Shown one piece after another: positions 33,255 to 44,404 of a stretch of DNA of 64,000 nt (within the stretch, counting starts at the first letter, position 1; each line of letters begins with the position of its first letter). The notes beneath the pieces were generated by a model. It was given only the letters and a program-made list of their open reading frames with translations. It made no database searches and was not told the DNA's origin. This stretch comes from Diphasiastrum complanatum (Eukaryota > Streptophyta > Lycopodiopsida > Lycopodiales > Lycopodiaceae): the NCBI GenBank assembly GCA_029204225.1, contig CM055104.1, forward strand, positions 49,421,399-49,485,398, given 5' to 3'. The translations under genes and the position numbers were made by a program.

Positions 33255-36200
33255 GCAATTTCTTTGGGGTAGGTTACTATTTGGGGCTCTTGAATGTAAC
33301 TAGTTCCGAAACTTGAAACTAATTATCTATGGACAACAATCACAAATAGGAACTCTAGATTTGGTACAATGAAATTACGTGAGGCTTCATTGTCCTATAA
33401 TGAGATTAATTTTTTTTGCATTGTTAAGGCACAATTTGCTAATGTTTATCCTCGGAACAAAGACCTTGGAATAGGTGGTGGTATACTGTCTGAAACAGAT
33501 CGACCCCACTCATAGATCTACATTACATTATAGAGCTACATTATGGAGCTACATTACATTACATTATAAAGCTACATTATATTATGGGGAGCAATGCTAA
33601 CAGATAACCACCTATAAGTAGGTAGCTAGACTAACTATCAAAACGACTAAATATAATGTTTGACAACCCAAGGTTGTAGTCTAATGTACATAGTTTTCCA
33701 CAGCACCTCAGACAAATGAAGAAGACAAACCTTTCCAATCTAAACGTAGGGCGTTTTCAGCTCGGGGGAGCAAACAGCATCAAGGGAGAGTTTTATACTG
33801 ACTTTAAGGTAGTAGATATGCATGTTATAGTAAGTAGCATTACTCTTTAAGTCTCATTTGGCAAACTTAGCTTAAAGTACCTCAAATATAAGTTTGTTAT
33901 TGAGGGTTATAGACTATTTGAATTTGTACCAAGTTTTAAATTGTGCTTGATTGACCTTTTAAGAGAATTTCAATAATCAATTTGCAAGTGCACTTTTTTT
34001 ATTTCAATGAAAAACCAACCAGCTTTGAAAGTTGTAGGAACTTGGAGGTTCAAGGGAAACAAAAAAGTAGTTGAACTAAGAAATTGTAGGAAACCAACCG
34101 ATCACTTGCAAAAAACAAGAGCGTGAGAACTAATGGGGACAACAAAAACTAGAGGCAAACTGCTACCAAACCTCTAAAAGGCCCCCCAATCTAAACAAAT
34201 TAATCAATAAATGTAGAGACCTGTTTCTGAAAAGCTCAAAGTTTAATTGGGATAGGAATACACCTCGGAATAGACAATGCTATATTTTTTGAAACAGCAG
34301 CATGCATTCCGAGGTCTTTACCGACCCTGTAAGATCCCACCCCGCTAATAGATCATTGTTCCCACCCAACATGCATTCCTTGATCATTCCCACCCATCTG
34401 ATACATGTACTCAGGAAATAAATAACTGATAATAATAGACTAGAGATGGCACTAAACTCTTATTCGACCCAAGAGATAGAGATGACGATAGCTTTATTTC
34501 TTAAATGTCACTCCTGATTCAAATAATTGAGTGTTCCCAGCTATTGGGAGGGAATATTTTGACATTTTGAAAATTATATTTTAATTGTGGTTAAGCACCA
34601 ATGACATTTGATGTGACTAAAATAAGGTACATTCATTTTCATGGAAAGTAGTGCGGGCAGATGCATAAAGAAGTTAGAAAATGATAGCAATTCTCTCTCT
34701 CCGACATCGTAATTCTTATAGGACCCTCTTTGGGCCCATATTTTCTCTAATGCATATCGAGATTTTGATGATTTTCAAGTTAGAATCAAGTAGAATCAAA
34801 CAAATCCTTTTTGGTCAATATACTGGTTCGAATCTGATAGGCGTAGTTCATGCACCGAGGGGAAAGGGTCATTTTGCAAAGCCCATTGATTCGACATTTT
34901 ATTGTATTGAATCAGTGGGTCTTAAATTTTCATCCATTTCCATTCCCCCAACAACTTTTGGATTTTTTTTTTTTAAGTTTTTACTCTCTTCATGCTCAAC
35001 ATAGCTTCTATTTTAAGATAATCTATTTTTGTTAGAAATTTTAGAGCTTGAGCATAGCAATTTTGGTTGTCGAAAAAACTCTACTGTAACCATAGCTTCC
35101 ATGTCACAAAGCCTCATGTTCTAACATTGCCTCAAAGTCAAAATTCCTTCTCATAAATTGAATTTGAATTTGCCCAGGGTAACTATGGTAAATTCACTTC
35201 CATGCTCTTTATAAGAGCTTGTATTTTCTATCTAACATTAGTCCATATTGAGCATGAGTTAGTTTGTGTTAAGCAAAAGTTTGTCCCTTTTAAGCAATTT
35301 TGAGGGAGTACAACAAAGAGTTGATGATGGATCTGCAGCGAGATTGTTTCGCCCCGCTTGCCTCCCATGGTATGTTGTCGTACTCAACGACCCACTCAAG
35401 TAGCTACTTCAACTCTCGTTGCAGTTCGAACTGAACAATGGAATATCACTTGATCATACACTACATATTTCAAACTTCTCTCATTAATTGCTTATATAGG
35501 TAACAAACATAAACTCAAAGCTTGTGAGAAGATTCTTGTTATCAAAGGCTTTAAAGATTGAAGAAGTTACCTTGGCATGATAAAATCGATGGTCATAAAA
35601 TGTATTTTTTTTTTCATTGCAGCACAATCACCATAAAAATTCCAACAAAGCCACATAAGACATTAGACTTTTGCTAAAAGCATGCCAACATCTCCTCTCA
35701 TTCAACATCAAATTTGCAAAGTACCAATTATATCCCAATTGCAAGTAAAACAATCACTTTGAAAAGCTTTTTTTTTTTTTTTTTTTTGGGGGGGGGGGGG
35801 GCGGGGAGATGTAGACTCACCATTGAAACTCCTGACTATTGAAATAGTGGTTTTTTTTGTGAAAAGAAGAGAATGTAAAATCACAATGTCCCAAACAAAT
35901 TTTGCATCTGACTGTCCTCATCATTTCAAAGTCTATAACAAATCTACAATCTCTTGTTTCCAAGGCATGTTCTATGGCTTCTTCTATAGGGGACACTTTC
36001 ATGAAAAATTAATAACAATTTGCCATAGGTGAGAGGATGTGAACCCAAAAGTTGAGAACTATGTAGCCAACTATATTCAAGCTACTTACTAGCTTCATAA
36101 TGTAACTCAAATAACTTCCTAGTTGTTGATCATAAGCAAAAAAAAAATTCCAAGGTAAGGAAAAAATATGCATTCCCAACCTTATCAAACAAATTTTGTA

Positions 36201-37812
36201 TGATGACCAAGTGTATCAATGTGTAGAAAGTACTTGTTCAACTCTCACATTGTTGCCAATGACACTCAATGAGGAACTCTATGCATTTTTTTTAATGGAT
36301 GATTTATTCAATTCTCAAAATTAGCTTCTAGAATACACAATGTGAAACAAGACCATTCTTTCGTTGCACTAGGTAATTTCAAAATCATCAATAAGAGCCA
36401 AATCACAAAAGCATTTCTCATTCAATGAAGCAACTTTTAAAAGTTTAGGCACTTCTTTTGACTTTGACCTCTTAACAAAGTTTTTTGACAATCTGAACAC
36501 TTTTACCTTTATAAGGCATGGAAAGAAAAACTAAAAAGGCACATTCGTAGTTGTAGGAGGTTGATCTCCTCGAGGGTGTAGTAGGGCCTATAGGGATATA
36601 ATACCGCTACCCATGTTTGTGGGGCATACTTGTACTTGTGAAGAATCCATGGCCCCTCTTCAATGAGGTTTGCCTTCATGTGGAAGGGCTTATTCATTCA
36701 GAGGTGGGGGCATGAGGACATTGACATAGTGTATCCACTTTGAGGTAGATTAGATCTTACGATGTTCACACATGTAGTTAGCATGTATAGCCTATATGGG
36801 TTGTAATCTCCATGCTTCTAGTCTATGCTTCTAATTAAATCGTGCGAGTAAAGGCAAGTGTATGTGAAACGATAACCGCCACTAGTCAATAGTGGTGGAT
36901 GCTTGAGAGCATCTACCAACATCTCCCAAGTGCCAACCAACCTTCCTAGGCCTTCCTTGGACGGTGGTGGGTTATATGCTTGTCATTTCTCCAATGATGA
37001 GGAGTACTCTTTCATTGGCTACAAGAGTTAGTAGTCTCTCATTCGCTGCAATACAATAGTCTCTCATTGGTTGCAAGAGTCCCTTGGCTGCAAACAGTCG
37101 AGACTCGGGAAGGGGAGTTATAGAGTATTTGGTTGTCTAGCTTGGAATTTGAAGGCTATTAATGAAAAGTGCCCTTCAAATTAGGAAGGTGAAAGTAAAA
37201 TCTCATCAGCTCTTACTTTTGAAAAAGCCTGGTAAATCGTTGTGATCCATTTGGGAAAAAGGGTAACATGTCCCTCAAATTCACCTCACAATGGTGTGTT
37301 TCCAAATTTTGGCCAGCCTTGCAGACTTGAGAAGATCAGTTTGACTGGGAAATTCTTGGGTATTGCAATTGGGTGGTTCAACTCCTGAAGACTTCTCATG
37401 TCCTTCCGTTACGAATCAATCTTCTACACCCCTTGATTTCCTTGTCAGAGACCTATCACTGACATCCTGCTACCGTCTTGCTTGCCGACAGAATGTGGTA
37501 GATTGGAAGAACGTACATTACTTTTACCACATTCTTTCTCTTTGGAGTCTAGTGATGCATGATGTAGTCGAGTGACGAGTCGGCTCTCTAGTTGAAGCAT
37601 TACGGAAGCTGTCATCGCAGTTTGTACTACTTATTTTCTACCAGTGATTGAATTTAAAGCTTTTCATACGCAACTTGTAGTTTCACGCTTGGATTGAGTG
37701 GGATTTCCGATTTTGGCTGGAGCTAGCTGGAGCACAAGATCTACCTTCCTGGGATAAAAGATACGCTATCACTGGACCAGAAGCATGGGTGATCGGTTGA
37801 CAGATATACTTT
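33255..37812. other. Long AT-rich intergenic stretch
   Basis: No gene can be supported here. Visible items are a short tandem run of CTACATTA-type repeats at 33523-33590 and a T20 run joined to a G-rich run at 35768-35806. There is also an isolated 62-aa minus frame at 36697-36509 (MNKPFHMKANLIEEGPWILH) that looks protein-like but that I cannot identify. The 4.5-kb block is unusually free of recognisable retrotransposon coding compared with its surroundings. Confidence 0.6.
35768..35806. repeat. Poly-T/poly-G tract
   Basis: About 20 T are followed by about 19 G-rich bases with a single C. Such a junction is unusual and prone to sequencing error. Confidence 0.9.
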
Positions 37813-37830
37813 CATATATAGTATATAATG
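37813..37830 (+). promoter_or_regulatory. Candidate TATA region of peptide gene
   Basis: CATATATAGTATATAATG lies about 165-180 bp upstream of the start codon at 37996, followed by a plausible leader. No initiator or other element was identified. Confidence 0.4.
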
Positions 37831-37918
37831 TTTAAGATCCCTCACGCCGGTACTTGTAATCCTATTCTTTCCAAAAAGCTCTCTCTTGTAAGTTGTGGTA
37901 TACATGCACGCAGACACG

Positions 37919-37990
37919 CACGCACATGGTGTTAACTATCCATGAGCTTTGTATAGCACGCACACGGTGTTAAGTATTCGGCTTTGTATA
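37919..37990 (+). repeat. Duplicated ~36-bp leader unit with short uORF
   Basis: GCACGCACATGGTGTTAA...GCTTTGTATA (from 37920) is repeated as GCACGCACACGGTGTTAA...GCTTTGTATA (37956-37990). In the first unit the ATG at 37926 opens a 15-codon uORF ending TAA at 37971-37973. In the second unit the ATG is ACG. The uORF stops 22 bp before the main ATG, so it could reduce translation of the peptide precursor. Confidence 0.55.
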
Positions 37991-37995
37991 TCAGG

Positions 37996-38361
37996 ATGGC
38001 TGATCATGCATCAATTATTTTTGGGTTTTGTGTTATCCTGGTGTTTTTCATCCAGCCATCACTTTGCATTAGATTTCCTACCCTTCCAGATGTGGGACTC
38101 GACCAACATTATCGTGAGAAGCAATCTTTTGTGAAACATGATACGAAAACTTACGAGCAAGCACAAGCAAGGATGCAATTAAACGAAGCAGTGGAGGCAG
38201 CTTTCAAATATTCAGAACAGTTTGTCAATAATGCCGATGTCCTCCAAAGTAGAGGAGACGATAAAATTGGCAATAAAGTGCGCATAAGCCGGATATTACC
38301 AGCAGTTCAAACTCCACCTTCAGGACCGAGCCCCGGCAGTCATTCTACAATTAAACATTAA
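37996..38361 (+). CDS. Secreted signalling-peptide precursor (PIP/IDL/CLE-like)
   Basis: This 121-aa protein starts MADHASIIFGFCVILVFFIQ. An N-terminal hydrophobic stretch ends in PSLC at about residue 24, a likely cleaved signal peptide. A hydrophilic variable region (about 25-95) without Cys follows. The C-terminus carries VQTPPSGPSPGSHSTIKH. The PSGPSPG core resembles PAMP-induced peptides (SGPSPG..H), IDA-like peptides (PPSxPS) and, less well, CLE peptides (PSGPNPLH); basic residues sit nearby at KVRISR. Length and layout fit these families. The ATG at 37996 was chosen as the first in frame; upstream TTG codons are not starts. The gene has no intron. AATAAA lies 516 bp after the stop. The precise family is uncertain, but a secreted peptide precursor is the best reading. 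Confidence 0.65.
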   Translation: MADHASIIFGFCVILVFFIQPSLCIRFPTLPDVGLDQHYREKQSFVKHDTKTYEQAQARMQLNEAVEAAFKYSEQFVNNADVLQSRGDDKIGNKVRISRILPAVQTPPSGPSPGSHSTIKH

Positions 38362-38876
38362 GTATCACCATTGCTTTGGTGACAACCTTCGAAACGGGAA
38401 CTACTCCTGCCTGGACGATAATCGTTGCCCATTGGAGCAGATTCAATTGCTTCAGCTCTTTTTCACAAGCACTCACCAACAAGTCAATAAGAGATATCAT
38501 TGCCAATTAATAGCTGGAACTTTTCTTTACAGCTTCCAGAAGTGATACAGACAGTCTTAGGAGTTAATACATACACGATGAATCCAGGAAGAAAAATGGA
38601 TTCGAGATTTGGCAATTTTTTCTGGAGACTTCAAATTTTAAGCTTCAAAGCGCTCTTCACCGTCTGAGTAGCACTATACTCCAAAGATAATCAGCTCAAT
38701 TTTCGTCTTCAACGGCACCTGTAAGAATTGTCTGTAAATTGAAGAGCTCAAGATGTAAATGCTAGCTGAAAAACCGATTGATACTGAATGGATTCGTAGA
38801 AACAATAGAGTGCCCAGTAGGGAACTCTCTTTGTAAATACGCGTACTCAAATACGTGATATGACCCACATGGATCT

Positions 38877-38882
38877 AATAAA
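38877..38882 (+). terminator. Candidate polyadenylation signal
   Basis: AATAAA lies downstream of the peptide gene, followed by a T-rich stretch. It would give a 3' UTR of about 530 bp. Confidence 0.4.
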
Positions 38883-39199
38883 ATCTTTCGATTCCATTCC
38901 ATTTAACTGAAAACTCCAAGGAGATGCAATGTTGGAATGCATGTATTTTCTTTTAAAAATTCCGGATTAGCTTGCTTTCTTTCTATGTATGCTTAGGACT
39001 ATTGAAAATGAAGTCTCTTTTAGGTTAATTTGAGCTGAAAAATGGGATTTTGTTTCATGTCCTTGGTAATTGCAATTTATTTTTGGCCCCAGCTTCCAAT
39101 ATGCAAGGCAAATTGGCTCTCAATCACCTTGTTTTTTTACTTTATTTGCAATATTGACACTCTATTGGCAATACATGAGATTTCTTACATGGGATGTCT

Positions 39200-39680
39200 C
39201 TCACAACTACATACTAAGGCGTTTTGCCACACGAACACGGGACTTAGTCGAAATTTTGCCATTTTTTTTAGTGTGGCTCATCTACGCATGGTGGCACATC
39301 CACGCAAAAATCTTTCATGTTGCAGGTAAAAAATGAGTTGACTTTGGGTGCGGGAGGAGGGAAAACAATTTTTAATTTTTGGCATAGCACAGCCACACGT
39401 GGATGTGCCACAAAAAAAAATCAAAATCCAATTTTTTTTATATATTGGGTTTTATAAATTGGAAAATCCAATTTTTTTTTATATATTGGGTTTTATAGAT
39501 TGGCGTGGCACAACCAGACGTGGCAGAGCCACGAGAAGTGGTGAAATGTGACATGTAATCTGGAGATTTGCCAAGCGTGGCAAAATTACAGAGAATTCTC
39601 TGGAGATTTGCCATGCATGGCAAAATTAATTTTTTCGTTTTTGGATTTGCTATGCGTGGCAAACAATTGACCTGTAATTT
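39200..39680. repeat. GCCACG/TGGCAAA-rich repeats and 40-bp duplication
   Basis: AAATCCAATTTTTTTTATAT...TTATAAATTGG (39423-39462) is repeated at 39464-39502. A perfect 18-bp palindrome TTTGCCATGCATGGCAAA lies at 39607-39624, with diverged versions at about 39567 and 39648. Similar GCCACGTAGCA and TTTGCCACACGAG motifs recur at 53420-53515, so this is probably a dispersed repeat family. No gene. Confidence 0.6.
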
Positions 39681-40199
39681 TAAATATGTTTACTATACGT
39701 GATTTTTTTAAGATTAACTAATAGCGCGCTAGGTTAGATATCAAATATTTCAATTTCTCTAGTATTGTCATATGTTACGAATGGTTATCATAGTCTAGAA
39801 TATTTTAAAGTGATTATCAATGTGTACTGAGACATTCTTATTGGTTAAGATAATTTGTAATTACCCTTCAGTAATATATTCAGAATCTATCGGTTTATTT
39901 TGAAAATTTTAGTAAGCACAATTGAGTGAAAATATATTAGTTTTTGTTTCAAATTTGTCATTTGACATAGTTACAGGTAATGATTCATGTGGCCAATAGT
40001 CATTCAACTCATTTGATGCATTAACCATAGTTAAACTTCTTTTTTTTATATATCTCCAATATGTCCATCTCCAAGCATTGAAACTTATTGCCCATCTACG
40101 ATATCACCCATGGCTTTAAATTATTACTGGCTACCTTATGCTCGATGAGATCATATTTTGATTTTGAATATGATTAATAGATCACTTTTTTTAACAATT
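39681..40199. other. AT-rich stretch without visible gene
   Basis: I see no open frame, known repeat or signal in this half kilobase. Confidence 0.6.
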
Positions 40200-42110
40200 A
40201 TTTTGGAGGCTACCTCACACCAAGATGGACATCAGCTACACATATCATCAATAAATTATTGGAGATTTGAAATCTCTTAAATGCATCTGGTTGCAACAAA
40301 CTAACTTCATATTCATCTTTCATATAATCTATTATTGCCTTTTCCATGTCTCGTCTATTTTTCGTTAGGTCACAATATTTTTTCAAAGACGAACATTGTC
40401 AAGAAACTCAAAAGAGTCTTTTTTGTCGAACATAATGGATCCATTCAGCAATTTATCCAAAAGAATTTCAATATCAGTCTCTAATAACCCTTGTAAAGGC
40501 CGCACAAGATATGAAATTATTGATTTCAAATCGTTCTTTGTGCTAGGTTTTATTTCACCCACCCTTTGAATTCAGAAAGAACCGTCTACCCACTTTCTCA
40601 TCAATTTCATCTACTTTTATAGACATTATCAGAAAAAAACAAAACACAATAAGAATCCTTTGGCTCTTCGTCACATCACGTCTTTCAACATTGATTTGTA
40701 AGCCTAAAATACAATTAATTATTTGCAATTAGATCAATCACAGTTGTTCACAAAAATAAACAATAGTAAAAGTAACACACACAACAGGCTTGAACTTAGC
40801 CTCTATATATAAACATGTATCTTACACTTGTCGCATGTTCGCCCACCTCCAACCAGTGTCCAAAATTTTCACTGCATTCGAGCTTGATGAAGTAATTCTG
40901 GAAAAAAAACTTTTCAACTTGTACTCATCATTTAGCTCATTCAAGGCCCTATAGATCTGTATGCATTCCATGGGAGTCACCTATGACTCAAAATGCGCGC
41001 ACTTCATCTATGATGGTACTGTTGTCACAAACTTCCACAATCTGGCAACTTTTGTGCATCCAAAACTCTCAACAAGTTTTTTGCCGATTGTAAGGTATGT
41101 TGTCCATCCACAACATAAAATTTTATCTCTGTTGTCTTGTCCTTTAAAATTTTCCTCTCCAATACTTCTACAAACTCCCCAGTTTTTGAGTAAAATGGGA
41201 TCACATCTGCTAGGGACAAACTCACCCAACAGTGTTAAACAACAACCTCTACAGCACATCACAATAATTTCTATTGAACGGCTTGCAGTTATATTGCACT
41301 AGGGGAAGTTCGCATTTGGTTACATTAATCTGAACTTCAGTTTGTATACATCCAATCTCAAATTCGGTTTTGCAAGTGCATCTTCATCGCGTAATTTTGA
41401 TGTCTCTGATTTTTTTGAGACAACTTCAATCAAAACGTTTGTTTTTTCGTCGACACTATTTTTTCTGCTCTTGCGCTTTTTTGCGAAGGTGGCTGAAAAT
41501 CTCGAAGTGGAATTGGGTCCACTATTGTAACCGCTAATGTCATATTTGTAGGGGATTCCCGGAGATTCTGTCTTTCTGCAACACTTGTGCCTTCTAACTC
41601 TTTATATCGTTGTTTGGATGTTTTTTTTTTTTTGGAAACGTTTCTTTTCGACTCAACAAGGCTAGGATTATTTTGAATTTTATATTTGGCCCTTGAAAAT
41701 CCTTCAAAAATCTCCTTGTGTGATATACTATATGTTTCATTGTCATACACCAACCAATTCAATCCATAGCAAAAGTTAGCATTCTTGTGTCATCAGTGCC
41801 ACCTCGTAATCCATGATATTAGCATAGATCTCAGAATGTTTTTTCATTCTTCTCAGTAAATATTTTCAAGAATGCAAAACCACAATCATCAAAATCTTCT
41901 TGAATATCCACCACACATCCACAATTCATTGTGTTTTCTATATTAATTCTAAATGTAAAAAAAAAATGTCTAATTTGGAACCATTGTCAAACACCTCAAA
42001 ATACCACTTATTTATTGTCAATTTTACTAAATTCTCTAGCTCACTCATAAGGGGAACAACGTATCCCTGCAAAGGATCCATCACTGTGAAAATAAGAGTG
42101 TTAGAGCTTT
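40200..42110 (-). pseudogene. Decayed intron-bearing gene with DGQH motif
   Basis: Minus-strand pieces in several frames form a gene-like series. MDPLQGYVVPLMSELENLVK (from 42085) is followed by CGCVVDIQEDFDDCGFAFLK. The frame 41762-41430 reads MNWLVYDNETYSISHKEIF, then AVTIVDPIPLRDF. Near 41130 comes EIKFYVVDGQHTLQSAKNLL, then QIYRALNELNDEYKLKSFF and GWRWANMRQ, followed by a possible intron ending TATTTTAG at about 40708. Exon-like FEFLDNVRL and DEYEVSLLQPDAFKRF extend to about 40220. The VVDGQHxLxxAK string resembles the DGQHR/ParB-like fold, but I do not know the family. Stops and frameshifts show it is dead. Confidence 0.5.
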
Positions 42111-42339
42111 GTTAAAAGCCTCTCAAAATACGAAATAAATAAAGCTTCAACATATTTACATTTCGAAATCTAGTATTTGTGAAATGGAAAAACATCTCTC
42201 TCCAAAAAATCAATGTCTCAAAAGATGAACATAACAAACTAAATGTGGCTATAATATGTTCAAATAGAGACGTCAGAAAAGCTATTCAAAAAGTAAACAA
42301 TTTTATCCAAAGTTGTGTTGGCTTGTCCATTACTAGTTT

Positions 42340-44404
42340 TTAATGCAAACGGTCTCCAAGAAATATTTTTAAAAAAGGCAAAAAAAAAAAAAAAGGTTTG
42401 GACTCGAGCAGTGTTTAAATTGGGTAAAGCATGTCGAAATTATACACGAATTAAGTAAAGCACATCGAAATTACACACAAATTAGGTCCAGCAAAACAAT
42501 TCAAAATAACTTATTGAAAATAATAAACTGATTATGGTCATATTAATATAACAACTGTTTTAATATAGTGTCTAATAGAGAAGGCAAAAAATTTCTAGAT
42601 GTGCCATTATCATAGAAATTATTTATAAAAAATGCATGCATTCATCAGTGCTCGAATTAGACAATCAATTTGATAAAAGTGCAAATATGTACTTTTACCA
42701 TAGTGGTGAGTTTAAAAAAATACTTCCGAAACCTAATTTGTCCCTCCAGGAGATTGAGAGTGTTGGGCATAAATAAGGTATAAATACCGCCTGGGTCTTC
42801 TTAGGTAGAAGCTGATTGCTTTACTTTCATGGCCAACTCGAACAATACTCGAGTTAGAGGTAGAAGTTGATTGCCTATATTATAGTCAAACAACCATGAG
42901 ACTTATTTTATTTTGGTGGCTAACTAGAGCATTGCTCGAGTTAGATGTCTAAGTTTCAAAGTCTAAAAAGACAAGACTATAGTACAAGCGTTCATATTGA
43001 GAGGGCATAAAAATTGTTCCAACTCGAGCACTACTCAAATTTGCTGGATCTAATATTTTTCATTTGGTGTTAGGACAAATTTGGTGTCATGACATAATTT
43101 GGTCAAGATGAAATTGCATTAGTCAGGACATAATTTGGTGTTAGGACAAATTTGGTGTCAAGACATGATTTGGTGGCTAACTCGAACATTATTCTTTCTT
43201 GCCACATTGACCATCAAGAACATTATTTGGTATCTAACTCGAACAGTGCTCGAGTTAGAGGTAGAAGTTGATTGCTAATATTGTAGGTGAGCAACAATGA
43301 AACTTACCTTCTTTTGGTTTCTAACTCGAGCATTGCTTGAGTTAGATGTCAAAGTTGGAACATAATTTGATGTCAAGACAAATTTGGTGTCGGGAAAAAG
43401 TTGTATTAGTCAAGATATAATTTGATGTTGGGACAAATTTGGTGTCAGGACACGATTTGGTGGCTAACTCGAGCATTATTCTTTCTTGCTACATTGAACA
43501 TCAAGAACATAATTTGGTGTCTAACTCGAGCAATGTAGAACATAATTACATCTAGCAATAATCAAAATTTAATTGATTTTTTCTTTTTATTCAAGCAACC
43601 ATGACACTTGTATTATTTATGTGGCTAACTTGAGCATTGCTTGAGTTGGAGGTCGAAGATGGGGTTTTTTTTTTTCTTGTCACACTCAGCCAAGATTTCT
43701 ATGCTCTGACTCAAATTAGAGCCAAAATTACAAATCAAGGTACTAACTCATGAATTTGTTCTATTACAAAATTCTTGTAGCTCGATTTAGCGCTCATGTT
43801 ATTTGGTTTGCAATTTGAACAACTACCAACATTATAATAATTTCAAAGTCTAAAATGACAAGACTGCAATACAAGCATTCATATAGAGAGGGCACAAAAA
43901 ATTGTTCCAACTCGAGCACTGCTCGAGTTGGCTGGATCTAACTTTTTTCATTTGCAGCATAGTATTTTAGTAATAGTATTTGAGCACTGTCCGAGTTAGC
44001 TACATCATTTACATCTTGATGTTTTTGTATATTATCTGGAATGAATTTACATTATAATCCTTTAACAACATTTTAATATTTGTTCATAGTCTAAAAAGAC
44101 AAGACTATAGTAGAAGCGTCAACACAAAGAGGACATAAAAATTTGTTCCAATTCGAGCACTGCTCGAGATGGCTAGAAGTAACTTTTTTCATTTGAAACT
44201 TAATATTTTTGAAATGCATCAAATAGTTTCATCGATTAGGCTTGGAAAAAAAATTTCTCTTTATTTTTAAACATAAAAAATTCTTTACCAATATTATGAT
44301 ATTTGTTTGAAGTCTAAAAATACAAGAATATAGTAAAATTGTTCACAGAGAGAGTGTTCCAACTTGATTTTTATTTAAAACCTAGTATTCTTGTGATGGA
44401 ACAA
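42340..44404. repeat. Palindrome-studded repeat tract
   Basis: At least fourteen short palindromes or half-palindromes of the form AACTCGAGCA-N-TGCTCGAGTT occur in 1.8 kb (around 42402, 42645, 42835, 42926, 43020, 43170, 43240, 43325, 43465, 43520, 43625, 43912, 43980, 44150). The best, near 43912, is CTCGAGCACTGCTCGAG. The consensus CTAACTCGAGCAT joined to TGCTCGAGTTAG has 12-bp arms around one base. Between them run near-repeats of ACATAATTTGGTGTCAGGACA (43075-43450). No coding frame exists. The segment 43681-44404 is shared with the left arm. Confidence 0.8.

Noticed and set aside
36509-36697. 62-aa protein-like minus frame
   Set aside because: Plausible composition but no motif, no neighbours and no splice context, so not annotated as a gene.
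42340-44404. CRISPR-like array in the palindrome tract
   Set aside because: Units are irregularly spaced and diverged, spacers are themselves repetitive, and the context is plant nuclear DNA.
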